A DNA stretch of 45,420 nucleotides from assembly GCA_026399025.1 (NCBI GenBank), contig JAPLRU010000107.1, positions 1 through 45,420 on the forward strand. Reading direction: 5' to 3'. Positions 35,669 through 44,567 of this stretch are shown piece by piece. This DNA is from Methylobacter sp. (GTDB lineage Bacteria; Pseudomonadota; Gammaproteobacteria; Methylococcales; Methylomonadaceae). Positions within the stretch are counted from its first letter, which is position 1. The number at the start of each line of letters is the position of its first letter. Position numbers and translations under genes: made by a program. The notes under the pieces are model-generated. The model was not told where the DNA came from, made no database searches, and saw nothing but the letters and a program-made list of their open reading frames with translations.

Positions 35669-36769
35669 CTAAAAATCCATGCCTTGGCGGCTATCGCCAA
35701 GCCGCGGCCAAGCCGTCAGCACCGCCTTGACCACCGTCGCCAAGGGTATCGCTAAAAATACGCCCCAAAATCCCCACAAACCGCCAAAAAACAAAATGGC
35801 GACGATAATAGCGACGGCATGCAGATTAACCGCTTCCGAAAACAATATCGGCACTAATATAACACCGTCCAGCGCCTGAATAATGGAGTAGGCGATCAGC
35901 ACGTACATAAACTCATCGCTGCCTAAGCCCCACTGAAAATAAGCGACGGCCAACACCGGAAAGGTAACCAAGGTGGCGCCGATATACGGGATGATAACCT
36001 GCAAGCCCATCAACACAGCCAACAGCATTGCGTAATTAAGTCCCATCGCCGCGTAAGTGAGGTAACTGACCGCCCAAAGAATAAAAACCTCCCCGAACTT
36101 GCCGCGCACATAATTACCGATTTGCATATCGACTTCTTTCCAGACCCGCACCGTCAAATGCCGGTCTTGAGGCATAAACTGCAAAAACCAAGACACCAGC
36201 ACCTGTTTATCTTTTAAAAAGAAAAACACCATCATCGGCACCAGAAACAAATAAATCATAACGCTGACCAAACCCACCACAGATGCCGCTGAAAGCGACA
36301 GCACATTTTGCCCGTATGTTAACAATTCTTTCTGCACGGCAAACATGACCTGTTGGATTTTGCTTTCCGAAACCCATTTCGGATACTTTTCCGGCAAATG
36401 CATGATGCCGGTTTGCGCCCGATTGAGCATCTCAGGAACCTGCTGCACCAGTTCAACGGCCTGTTGCGAAACAATCGGTATCAGATAAAACAACAAAAAC
36501 CCCAAACACGCCATAAACACAGAAAACACCAGACAAACCGCCGGAAGGCGAGGGATGTTGATCGCTTCCGCCTTACTGACCAAACCTTCCAACAGATACG
36601 CCAGTACGATGGATACGAAAGCCGGCATTAATAAGTCGGACAACGAGTAAATCAGCACAAAACTGACAATCAGGATGATGGCCAACGCAACCGCCTGAGA
36701 GTTGGGTAAAAACCGCTTAAAGAAGTGTGTAAAAAAATGCAGATTCGTGGACGGAGTTTGAGTTGCCAT
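35669..36769 (-). CDS. AI-2E family transporter
   Basis: The 366-residue inner-membrane protein has about eight hydrophobic segments and the AI-2E/PerM family pattern: an N-terminal pair of helices, a soluble amphipathic region near 100-150, FFFLKDKQVLVSWFLQFMP, and VIIPYIGATLVTFPVLAVAYF then PILFSEAVNLHAVAIIVAILFFGGLWGFWGVFLAIPLATVVKAVL. Members move diverse substrates, including autoinducer-2 and Na+, and the substrate here is unknown. The ATG at 36769 lacks a good ribosome site; TTG at 36814 is an alternative. Confidence 0.88.
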   Translation of the reverse strand: MATQTPSTNLHFFTHFFKRFLPNSQAVALAIILIVSFVLIYSLSDLLMPAFVSIVLAYLLEGLVSKAEAINIPRLPAVCLVFSVFMACLGFLLFYLIPIVSQQAVELVQQVPEMLNRAQTGIMHLPEKYPKWVSESKIQQVMFAVQKELLTYGQNVLSLSAASVVGLVSVMIYLFLVPMMVFFFLKDKQVLVSWFLQFMPQDRHLTVRVWKEVDMQIGNYVRGKFGEVFILWAVSYLTYAAMGLNYAMLLAVLMGLQVIIPYIGATLVTFPVLAVAYFQWGLGSDEFMYVLIAYSIIQALDGVILVPILFSEAVNLHAVAIIVAILFFGGLWGFWGVFLAIPLATVVKAVLTAWPRLGDSRQGMDF

Positions 36770-36930
36770 TGATAGCCGGGAGGGTAATTGTTGGTTGCGC
36801 CATTTTACCTTCAATATCTGATTAATAACGGGTAAATCGATCAGTCTTATTTACGCGACTGATTGATGAAGCATATTTTGGCCGAAGATGCTCAGTTGCG
36901 TTCGTTGGGCAGCGCTTAAAATCCGAACGC

Positions 36931-37306
36931 GCGACGGGGTATGTACCCTGAGGTATCCTCAGAAAATAATATTATAAAACAACAAGCTTTTGATTTTGCG
37001 CGCAGTCAATATATACAACATAGCCGGAAAGTCGTCATGCCGGCAGGGATGCCAACATCCAGTCACAAGGATGTGAAACTTTAAAAGGCAACCCGCTTTT
37101 ATTAAGCACCTGAAAAGTCACAAAGTTACCGTCCATGGCACGGGGTTCCGGCATCCCTGCCGGAACGACGAGCTTGGAAAATTCGTGGGGATACCTCAGG
37201 GTATGTACCCCGTCGCAACGTTTCACGGTGTTTTCTAAATGCTCCGTGTGGTCGGGAACATCAGCTAAACGTTACGGACGGGTTAACATAACCCGTCCTG
37301 CCGCAA
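36931..37306. repeat. Palindromic unit, copy 1 (interrupted)
   Basis: This copy of the GCGACGGGG...CCCCGTCGC plus GGACGGGTT...AACCCGTCC double-hairpin unit is split by a 250-bp insertion at 36949-37198. Uninterrupted copies lie at 39629 and 40636. Confidence 0.9.
36937..37210. mobile_element. 250-bp MITE-like insertion with flanking direct repeats
   Basis: The insert (36949-37198) begins TGAGGTATCC and ends GGATACCTCA, perfect 10-bp terminal inverted repeats. It is flanked by the 12-bp direct repeats GGGTATGTACCC at 36937-36948 and 37199-37210. Two other copies of the host unit have only one GGGTATGTACCC at this point, which is the empty-site state. The insert has no coding frame worth calling. 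Inside it 37031-37053 and 37150-37170 form a further inverted repeat (CCGGCAGGGATGCC arms). Confidence 0.85.
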
Positions 37307-37329
37307 GTACAACTGTGTTGATTTAAAAC

Positions 37330-37429
37330 TCATGGACTAACCGTTACCACAATAGGGCTGACGCTCTGTTCAAGTACACCGTTACTTAATTGATAAGCTC
37401 CCCAAAAGTACGCCCGCTTTAAAATCAGC
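37330..37429 (-). pseudogene. Fragment of the sulfatase 3' end
   Basis: This stretch repeats 40772-40876, the last codons and stop of the sulfatase gene, at roughly 90 percent or better identity by eye. The last 25 or so codons (YQLSNGVLEQSVSPIVV region) and TGA are intact, but a 5-nt deletion breaks the frame upstream and the rest of the gene is missing. Homology continues outward through the palindromic unit to about 37211. Confidence 0.88.
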
Positions 37430-37509
37430 CGCTTTATCAGCTGAATTACAAAACTAGCCACAAACCGCTTACTGTTTACACCGCAGGCCATGCTGAAACT
37501 CATTAATTA

Positions 37510-37540
37510 TTGTTTAATTCGCCGAAAATCGGCGTAAAAT
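37510..37540 (+). promoter_or_regulatory. Candidate RTX gene promoter with palindrome in a 19-bp spacer
   Basis: TTGTTT at 37510-37515 and TAAAAT at 37535-37540 are separated by 19 nt. The palindrome CGCCGAAAATCGGCG fills 37520-37534 of that spacer. A long spacer with an internal palindrome recalls MerR-type promoters, but no such regulator gene is nearby. Confidence 0.4.
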
Positions 37541-37600
37541 TTCATTTCACACCTTGTTACGCCCTTTACTTGCCACGTTCTTTAACCGAGAAGAAAAACC

Positions 37601-39535
37601 ATGTCATTTATATTTGATGCAGAACACTCTATCGAACTACCGAAAATCCTGCCGTATAGCGCCAATTCGATCACCACCAGGTCTTTGCAATACGATGCGG
37701 CGAGCGGCAAACAAATTTCCGAAACCACCACCACGGATTATGGCTCCGACGGCAAAATAGACACTACCTCTACCATAGGCTTTAGCTATCAAGACGGCAA
37801 TCCGCTTATTGAAACAGGCTCGACGGATGCGGATAACGACGGTATCGCAGATTACAGCTACCGTAAAGAATCCTCCTACAATTCCGATGGAGATCCGGTT
37901 TCGGTAGTTACCCGTTCGGATTATGACAACAACGGCGTCGACGAGAACATCTCGACGCAAGAGTATAAATATACTGAGGACAAGCTGGTAAAAAGCGTCA
38001 CCACGACCGACGACTACGACAACAACGGCGTTGCCGACAGCAGCAATACGACAATTTACGGTTACAACGCCGCAGGAAATAAAGTAGAAGAGGAAAACCG
38101 TAACGATTACAACAATGATGGTGTCGACGATTACGTTTCGATGACCAGCTACGCTGATAACGGCGTCATCAAGTCAACCAGTAGCTTCGCCGATTACAAC
38201 AACAACGGCATCAACGAATATGCCTATAACACCAGCTACGACCCCAACGGCGCCATTATCGCCGAGTCCAATAGTTCGGATGCAGACGAAGACGGGCAGC
38301 CCGACTATGAAGCGAGCACAAGCAAAAGCCAGGACGGAGACAACACCGTTTTTGTGACGACCTCGACCTATGGCGGCACTGATAGTTCAGGGTCGGAAGC
38401 AACGCGCACCATTAATGCAGCGGGTTATCTGATTTTTGAAACCAGCGAATATCACAATGATTATGATGGCGATGGTAATCCCGACTATGTATGGACCGCC
38501 GACCGAACCCTGGCTTACGATGCCGACGGCCATATTACTTCCGACGTCAGCGCGTATCACAACGACGACGCAATCGGCGGCGGCAGCGACTCCGGCTATA
38601 GCCGGGAGTTGGCGTATGACGACCAAGGAAAACTGATGGTCGAAACCAACAGTTCCGATTATAACGGCGACGGAATTTTCGACGACATATACCGGACCAC
38701 TTATGCTTACAACGCCGCCGGTGACATGATTTTGCAGGTCAATGCGTCCGATATGGACAAAGATGGTGCTTTTGAAGAAATCTATCGCAAAGAATGGACT
38801 TACAATAGCGATGGATTATTGACGTCGGAAGCCGAAGCGCAAAATTATCGCGGCACCGGCGATCCTGACTATTCGATGCTGCACGTATTATCTTATGACA
38901 ATGACGGTAATCTGCTTGAAGAAACCACTACCATGAAAAGCAACGGCTATTATTATCCCGTTTATTTTGACGGCATATTGAAAAGCGGCTCTATGTTGGA
39001 AACCGGTTCAGTTGATTTGACGAGCGACCCGTTCGTTGCCGCCGGGATTATTGTCGGTGACGATAAGGACAACACCATTCGAGGCACGGATAAAGACGAT
39101 ATTCTCAACAAAGGCGGCAGCAAGGGGAACGACAAGCTGACGGGCCTTGCCGGTAACGACATACTCGAAGGCGGCAGCGGCAAAGACATTCTATTCGGCG
39201 GCGACGGCAACGACATGCTCATCGGCGGCAACGGCGCCGACAAGCTCGTGGGCGGCAAAGGCGACGATTTTCTGGATGGCGGCGTCGGCAATGACTTGCT
39301 GTTTGCAGGAAAAGGCAAAGACACCATTGTGCTAGCGGAAGGCTCAGGGTCCGATCGGCTGAAATCTTTTAACGTTCAGCAGGATAAATTTGTTTTGGAC
39401 CAGACATTAACCGTAGACGATATTTTCATCGTCCATCAGGGCAACAATACATTGATAGAAACGGATCAAGGAACCTTGGTAACGATAGTCGGCGTTAACG
39501 TCGATCTAGCCGATCTGCACATCGTAGCGCAGTAA
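37601..39535 (+). CDS. RTX-type calcium-binding protein with EF-hand-like/YD-like repeats
   Basis: The 644-residue acidic protein has two parts. Residues about 25-470 are roughly 11 repeats of some 40 residues, each pairing a Y-[DN]-x-x-G-x-x-x-x-E strand motif with a D-x-[DN]-x-[DN]-G-x-x-[DE] loop ([44 protein letters not shown] and others). Residues about 505-590 are hemolysin-type nonapeptides ([39 protein letters not shown]). There is no N-terminal signal peptide, consistent with type I secretion by a C-terminal signal. It is probably an extracellular Ca2+-stabilised surface or matrix protein; no transporter genes are adjacent. Confidence 0.85.
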   Translation: MSFIFDAEHSIELPKILPYSANSITTRSLQYDAASGKQISETTTTDYGSDGKIDTTSTIGFSYQDGNPLIETGSTDADNDGIADYSYRKESSYNSDGDPVSVVTRSDYDNNGVDENISTQEYKYTEDKLVKSVTTTDDYDNNGVADSSNTTIYGYNAAGNKVEEENRNDYNNDGVDDYVSMTSYADNGVIKSTSSFADYNNNGINEYAYNTSYDPNGAIIAESNSSDADEDGQPDYEASTSKSQDGDNTVFVTTSTYGGTDSSGSEATRTINAAGYLIFETSEYHNDYDGDGNPDYVWTADRTLAYDADGHITSDVSAYHNDDAIGGGSDSGYSRELAYDDQGKLMVETNSSDYNGDGIFDDIYRTTYAYNAAGDMILQVNASDMDKDGAFEEIYRKEWTYNSDGLLTSEAEAQNYRGTGDPDYSMLHVLSYDNDGNLLEETTTMKSNGYYYPVYFDGILKSGSMLETGSVDLTSDPFVAAGIIVGDDKDNTIRGTDKDDILNKGGSKGNDKLTGLAGNDILEGGSGKDILFGGDGNDMLIGGNGADKLVGGKGDDFLDGGVGNDLLFAGKGKDTIVLAEGSGSDRLKSFNVQQDKFVLDQTLTVDDIFIVHQGNNTLIETDQGTLVTIVGVNVDLADLHIVAQ

Positions 39536-39628
39536 AGCCAGACAACCGATCTCTATTCATTGTTCCTAAAAACCGGACGGAGGCGCTTACCCATATCCGC
39601 CAACTTAAGAAAACTCGAACGCGCGACG

Positions 39629-39738
39629 GGGTATGTACCCCGTCGCAACGTTTCACGGTGGTTTTTAAATGCTCCGTGTGATCGGGAACATCGGCTAAAG
39701 GTTACGGACGGGTTAACATAACCCGTCCTGCCGCAGAA
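39629..39738. repeat. Palindromic unit, copy 2 (intact)
   Basis: GCGACGGGG/CCCCGTCGC and GGACGGGTT/AACCCGTCC hairpins about 60 bp apart, ending CTGCCGCA. It sits in the 341-bp gap after the RTX gene and may double as a terminator. The rest of the gap shows no gene. Confidence 0.9.
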
Positions 39739-39876
39739 TACCGCTGGATAAAGCAAAGATTAGCCATTTAACAATACTGAATGCGTTCCGATGACGGAGC
39801 GCTCATCCCCCGAACGTTCGGAAAATCGGCAAAGCCGAAACAGCCCCCGATTATTGACAGGATTGGAATACGGTAC

Positions 39877-40329
39877 TTAAGCACGGTCGCATTCGCCGAT
39901 GTCTTCGAACCAGATGTCCGGCGATTGCTCGATAAAGCGGTGCATCAGCGCTATGCAATCGGCGTCGTTCATTTCTATGATCTTAACCCCGGCGTCTTTG
40001 AGCCAAGCCAAATGGCCTTCGAAGTTGACCGATTCGCCGACCACCACGGTGCCGATATTGAATTGCCGGATCAGCCCCGAGCAATACCAGCAGGGCGCTA
40101 ATGTGGTTACTAAAATCTTGTCGCGATAATGGGTTTGGCGACCGGCTTTACGAAAGGCGTCGGTTTCGCCGTGAACGGACGGATCGTTGTCTTGCACCCG
40201 GCGATTACGCCCGCGTCCGAGCAGATTGCCGTCAGCGTCGAACAGCGCCGCGCCGACCGGAACGCCGCCTTCATCAAAACCGGTTTGCGCTTCGGCAAAG
40301 GCCACGGCGAGCATGTTTGCATAGTTCAT
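39877..40329 (-). CDS. Cytosine deaminase, fungal (FCY1-like) type
   Basis: The 150-residue zinc enzyme has H53-G-E55 and PC80-W-Y-C83, the metal site and proton shuttle of the CDA fold. Additional blocks GGVPVGAALF, LGRGRNRR, VVVGESVNFEGH and the C-terminal WFEDIGE match, from memory, yeast cytosine deaminase rather than tRNA adenosine deaminase TadA or bacterial CodA. It should convert cytosine to uracil in pyrimidine salvage, though another nucleobase substrate is possible. GGAGAACTCCC precedes the ATG. It is alone between repeat units. Confidence 0.85.
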   Translation of the reverse strand: MNYANMLAVAFAEAQTGFDEGGVPVGAALFDADGNLLGRGRNRRVQDNDPSVHGETDAFRKAGRQTHYRDKILVTTLAPCWYCSGLIRQFNIGTVVVGESVNFEGHLAWLKDAGVKIIEMNDADCIALMHRFIEQSPDIWFEDIGECDRA

Positions 40330-40635
40330 TGGGAGTTCTCCGGAGTGGGGCTAGCGTTACAAGACGGTTGTATGCTTTAAAAGAAGATATTTTACTACCA
40401 AATGTAATGTTGTTATTCATCATATGAGTTAGCGGATTAAAGATCTTGTACAGACTAAAGTTGGCGGCGCTATTAAGGAGACAATTTCGACTGATTTTAG
40501 CCGGGAAGCGAGACGGTTTTTTTAAGAAAAAATCGATTTGATTTGAGCTTATCGGTTTATGGCATCAACCGATAGGATTTGATCAAGGCATTTTTTGCGG
40601 TGTCTTTTATTTTGCATAAAAGGGGACTCAACGCG
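40330..40635. other. Intergenic region without a gene
   Basis: Between the deaminase start and palindromic unit 3 I see only a weak ATCGGTT/AACCGAT hairpin near 40550-40575 and some T-runs. Confidence 0.5.
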
Positions 40636-40745
40636 CGACGGGGTATCTACCCCGTCGCAACGTTTCACGGTGGTTTTTAAATGCTCCGTGTGGTCGGGAA
40701 CATCGGCTAAAGGTTACGGACGGGTTAACATAACCCGTCCTGCCG
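40636..40745. repeat. Palindromic unit, copy 3 (intact), at the sulfatase 3' end
   Basis: Same double-hairpin unit as copies 1 and 2, ending 27 bp from the sulfatase stop codon. It probably serves as terminator for the sulfatase gene. The unit plus the sulfatase 3' end (to 40876) is duplicated at 37211-37429. Confidence 0.9.
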
Positions 40746-40771
40746 CAAGTACAACTGTGTTGACTTAAAAC

Positions 40772-43051
40772 TCATGGACTAACCGTTACCACAATAGGGC
40801 TGACGCTCTGTTCAAGTACGCCGTTACTTAATTGATAAGCCACCCAAAAGTAATAAACCCCCGCCTTAAAATCAGCTTGTCCGGCTACGCTAGCAGCGGC
40901 TAATTTGCCTTGATAGATAGGTAGTTGAGTGCGGTCGGGAAAGCTTTTGATCGGCTCTGAAAACGGCGGCACCGTGCTAAAGTTCGGAGCTTTCGTCGAG
41001 CCGTCCACGGTTTGGATTATCGGGACAACGGTACTGCCGTTTGCATTATCCGCTTGTTTGAAAGCCGTCCATTGACCGGCCGTAGTTGCCGACACCGGTT
41101 TGTAATACGCGGCAATCATGATTTTAGCGCCTAAACCTTGCTGACTGGCGGGCGGATAAAGTTCCGCGACGATATCAACGGTATCGCCGAGTTTAGGCGC
41201 GGCTATCGCGGGCTGTTGCTGTGTTTGCGCTTGCGGCAGCGTGGGCACATGTTGCAGCGAATCGTAATTCACTTGAGTTCCTCCTAAAATCATCACATCC
41301 GTCGAGACAGACCGGTTCAAGTTTGCAATCGGAGAAAACAAGCGAGGGCCTACATTCATAACGTTGTTTTTTTGTGCGTATTGACTATACAAAGACAACA
41401 TCCTCTTATAATCGTCGGGATAAATTTGCGATAAATCCTGTTGTTCGAACGGATCGTTAGCCAGATTGAACAAATAGATTTGGCTATCCCAACGGCTGAA
41501 TTTGGTGGTCCATTGTTGCGCGAGTTTCCAATCGCCGTTACGTATCATTTTGGCGCTGTCTTGCTCAAAGCCTAACGCGCGCGCCGGGTCTTTGCATGAC
41601 AGGTCGCCGGTGAATATGTTGCCGATCGGGACGCCATCCATCGGCGCAATCGACTTGCCTTGATAAGTTGTCGGATAAGCGGTTTTTGTCATTTGCAGAA
41701 TGGTTGCGGAAATATCCATCACCGAAGATAAACACTCGTATTTTGCGCCCCTGGATTTGGCATCGGCCTTAGGCGAGAACACAAAAGCCGCCGTATGCAC
41801 CCCGCCTTCGAAGGTTTCTTTTTTAAATCGGGAGTACGGGGTGTTGCTCAACATGCCTGAGCCATGATCTGCCGGAATATAGGACGTGCCGGTACCCATA
41901 TTCGCGATCTCGGCAAAGGTCGCCGAGGTAAAAGTAGCGCTGTCATAGCTTTCTTTAGCCGGAGATCCGGGCTCTATGCCCGCGCTGCCGTTATCCGACA
42001 TCACAAAGAACACGGTATTGTCGTATTCGCCGATGTCTTTCAGATGTTGAATCAGCTTGCCGACATTCTGGTCCAGCTTTTCCACCAGCCCGGCATAAAT
42101 GGCCAATCGCTTGGCTTCGACTTGCTGTTGCTCGGATGACAAGGTATCCCAAGCGGGCACTTCTATATCGCGCGGCGGCAGGACCGCATCGGGCTTAACC
42201 AAGCCCAAGGTTTTTTGCTTGTTAAAACGCGCCAAGCGCAATTTATCGTAACCTTGGCTATAGGTGGGTAAGTATTTGGCGATCAAATCCGGCGGGGCTT
42301 GAAACGGTGCGTGAGAAGAAATGTGGGCGACGTTCAGGTAAAAAGGCTTGTTTTTATCGCGGTGGTCCAACATTTTAATGGCTTCGTCGGTATAAAAATC
42401 GGTCGAAAAAGCATTCGGCGGAAAATCGGAAAACGGCGCGCCGTTTTTATTATAAGGCGTATTGACGCCCAGCGATTGGTAGTAACTCGGCGGTTGGCTG
42501 GTAATCAATTTGCCGTTGGCGTCGGAAAGATAATGCACATCGCCGCTGGGCAACAGCACCAAAGACTCGTTAAAGCCGCGGTCGGAAGGATACAGTCCGG
42601 CGGTACTGCCCAAATCCCATTTTCCGGTCATCATCGTGTAATAACCGTTGCCTTGGAGCAATTGCGGAAAAGTCGGCAAGGCTTGAGTCAAGGTGCCTTC
42701 ATAACCCGGCGCGCCTTGTTGCGGCGGGCGGTCTTCGGAAAAGGCCTGCATATTGCCGACCCCGGCGGGATGATTGTCCCTGCCGGTAAAAAACATCGCT
42801 CTGGCGGGGGTTGAGGTGGAGGCGGAATAGTAATTGGTCAGTTGCGTCCCGTTATTGATGAGCCGGTCTATATTAGGCGTGTTGATTTCGCTGCCGAATC
42901 CACCTAAATCGGAAAAGCCCATGTCGTCGATCATAATGGTGACAAAATTGGCTTTATCCGTTGACGCGGTGCTCGTCCCCAAAGAGGAGAAGCTCATGCA
43001 GGCAATTGCAATCGCTGTGTGCAAGTTATTTTTCTTTTTTAGCATGTTCAT
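40772..43051 (-). CDS. Exported Ser-type arylsulfatase
   Basis: The 759-residue product has a signal peptide (KKKNNLHTAIAIACMSFSSLGTSTAS) and a sulfatase domain: metal residues in IMIDDMGFSDLGGFG at 39-53, then S80-T-P-A-R84, the Ser form of the Cys/Ser-x-Pro-x-Arg motif whose first residue becomes formylglycine. GKWDLG, VFFVMSDNGSAGIE and HTAAFVF follow. The last 140 residues are a beta-rich Ig-like domain. It should hydrolyse sulfate esters in the periplasm or outside. Ser-type enzymes need a radical-SAM maturase, which is not in the window. AGGA precedes the ATG. Confidence 0.9.
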   Translation of the reverse strand: MNMLKKKNNLHTAIAIACMSFSSLGTSTASTDKANFVTIMIDDMGFSDLGGFGSEINTPNIDRLINNGTQLTNYYSASTSTPARAMFFTGRDNHPAGVGNMQAFSEDRPPQQGAPGYEGTLTQALPTFPQLLQGNGYYTMMTGKWDLGSTAGLYPSDRGFNESLVLLPSGDVHYLSDANGKLITSQPPSYYQSLGVNTPYNKNGAPFSDFPPNAFSTDFYTDEAIKMLDHRDKNKPFYLNVAHISSHAPFQAPPDLIAKYLPTYSQGYDKLRLARFNKQKTLGLVKPDAVLPPRDIEVPAWDTLSSEQQQVEAKRLAIYAGLVEKLDQNVGKLIQHLKDIGEYDNTVFFVMSDNGSAGIEPGSPAKESYDSATFTSATFAEIANMGTGTSYIPADHGSGMLSNTPYSRFKKETFEGGVHTAAFVFSPKADAKSRGAKYECLSSVMDISATILQMTKTAYPTTYQGKSIAPMDGVPIGNIFTGDLSCKDPARALGFEQDSAKMIRNGDWKLAQQWTTKFSRWDSQIYLFNLANDPFEQQDLSQIYPDDYKRMLSLYSQYAQKNNVMNVGPRLFSPIANLNRSVSTDVMILGGTQVNYDSLQHVPTLPQAQTQQQPAIAAPKLGDTVDIVAELYPPASQQGLGAKIMIAAYYKPVSATTAGQWTAFKQADNANGSTVVPIIQTVDGSTKAPNFSTVPPFSEPIKSFPDRTQLPIYQGKLAAASVAGQADFKAGVYYFWVAYQLSNGVLEQSVSPIVVTVSP

Positions 43052-43320
43052 TAATCCTGGTGGTGTTGAGGCAAAAGTAGTGGGCTAGTTAAAACGCATT
43101 CGCCGAAAACGGCCTGCTTGATAAACTCGACTTTCCATCACCCATCAATACCTTTCACAAAACCTACGGCCTAACACAGGCGACAGATGATAAGGCAATG
43201 TATCATAAAAAAATGTTTTACAACAGTTCGCGCTTTTATAGTACTCGGTCATTACTCAGAGGCAGAAAAATAGGCTACCCACTTAGCAATGAGCATGAAA
43301 TAAAGTGAACAACTGTGTGC

Positions 43321-43539
43321 AGCCGGAGTGCAAGCTTTGCTTGCGTTTGCAGGCGGAGCGTCACTGCCAAAAAAAAAAAAAAAAAGCTCCCTCTCCTGCT
43401 GGAGAGGGTTGGGGTGAGGAGAATAAAAAATAAGGAAAAAAGCCTTATTTGATCCCCTCATCCTAGCCTTCTCCCGGAGGGAGAAGGGACTGTACATCCT
43501 TAACTTAATGGCAGTGAGGCGGAGCCTGCACTCCGGCTT
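43321..43539. repeat. Nested inverted repeats with an A17 tract
   Basis: Outer arms 43321-43368 (AGCCGGAGTGCA...ACTGCC) and 43510-43539 (its imperfect complement) enclose a 17-base A tract (43369-43385). Inside them is a second imperfect inverted repeat whose arms start CTCCCTCTCCTG at 43387 and end GAGAAGGGAC at 43490. It looks like one palindromic element inserted into another. No gene is evident. Confidence 0.75.
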
Positions 43540-43793
43540 GACGAAGTTATTCCATGCTCATTCCTTAACAGAATGCCGCGCCCCGGCTCGATAATTCAGG
43601 GCTGCCACTCGCCAAGCCGGAGCTTGGCGTTCCCGAGCGCTGCCCTCGCCTTCATCCCATAGGCATTCCTACTAATTGTCCGAATGATCGCCCTCCTCTA
43701 ACCTGTATTCAGTTCAACTATTTAAAAATGACTTTTTGTCCGCGATGGTCGGCGGCATGACGAAAAAAATCCGGATAGGAAAGCAACACCCCC

Positions 43794-44047
43794 CGCTATC
43801 GTTCCCACGCTCCGGAGGCTGTGAAAGTATTCGTTTTAGAACAAAAGCAAAAGCCTTCACCACGAAGACACGAACGACTGCACGGATGCAGGAGGTAGAG
43901 CAACGCAGGAGCAGTTGCCGAGGACACGAAGTTTTCAATACATTGAGTTTAAACAATTATTTTTCCTTCGTGATCTTCGTGTCTTCGTGGTGAATAGGTT
44001 TTTAAACTGATTTTGATAATACTTTCACAGTCTCTCCGGCGTGGGAA
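43794..44047. repeat. CACGAAG inverted-repeat family, complete long form
   Basis: Outer arms CGTTCCCACGCTCCGG...GTGAAAGTATT and AATACTTTCACAG...GTGGGAA flank inner arms at 43857-43875 and 43977-43995. A central segment of about 50 bases after CACGAA is shared with the copy at 1. The element lies directly upstream of nuoA. The remaining parts of 43052-44154 show no gene. Confidence 0.85.
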
Positions 44048-44154
44048 TGCAGTTAGGAAGGTTCCTGCGTTCCGTACCGCTGGAACGACGCGATCTTTGA
44101 TATTTTATTTTTGTCACATCCCTTGTGTTGATGAATAAAATGAGGCTTCCCGAT

Positions 44155-44559
44155 ATGAATTACTCGGACACTATTGATTCTACCAACCTGTTGCCATTGA
44201 TCGTCTATTTCGGGGCCGTCATCGGTATCGCCGGCGTGATGCTCGGCTGCGCTTATCTATTGGGCCAAAAGCACACGGCGAAAGCGGCCGACCAACCCTT
44301 TGAATCCGGAATTGTTGCGGCGGGCGACGTGCATGTCCGCTTTTTCGTGCAGTTTTATTTGCTTGCGATTTTCTTTGTGATTTTCGACATGGAAAGTGTC
44401 TTCCTGTTTGCCTGGTCGGTGGCCTTGCAAGAAGCCGGCTGGCCGGGTTTTATCGAGGCACTGATTTTCATCCTAATATTAATCTCCGCCTTGCTTTATC
44501 TATGGGCGATAGAAGCGCTCGATTGGCGTACCCGCAGGCAACGCAACATCAGGTCATAG
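44155..44559 (+). CDS. nuoA: NADH-quinone oxidoreductase subunit A
   Basis: NuoA is a membrane subunit of respiratory complex I. The 134-residue product has three hydrophobic helices (about 12-36, 65-88, 92-118) and conserved motifs [36 protein letters not shown] and [11 protein letters not shown]. Start 44155 is chosen because GAGG lies 9 nt upstream; in-frame starts at 44125-44140 lack one. nuoB starts 8 nt after its stop. Confidence 0.92.
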   Translation: MNYSDTIDSTNLLPLIVYFGAVIGIAGVMLGCAYLLGQKHTAKAADQPFESGIVAAGDVHVRFFVQFYLLAIFFVIFDMESVFLFAWSVALQEAGWPGFIEALIFILILISALLYLWAIEALDWRTRRQRNIRS

Positions 44560-44567
44560 AGGTCATT

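Noticed and set aside
37035-37226. 63-codon minus-strand frame
   Set aside because: It crosses the end of the 250-bp insertion and its flanking repeat, so it is not a conserved gene.
39629-40745. Palindromic units as CRISPR repeats or attachment sites
   Set aside because: Only three dispersed copies, no regular spacing and no integrase gene; a REP/BIME-like intergenic unit explains them better.
43252-43497. 81-codon minus-strand open frame
   Set aside because: It runs through the A17 tract and nested palindromes, giving a Phe run and repeat-derived residues; no ribosome site.
43736-43993. 85-codon plus-strand open frame, and an 80-codon frame on the other strand
   Set aside because: Both lie within the CACGAAG inverted repeat; the translations only reflect the palindrome.
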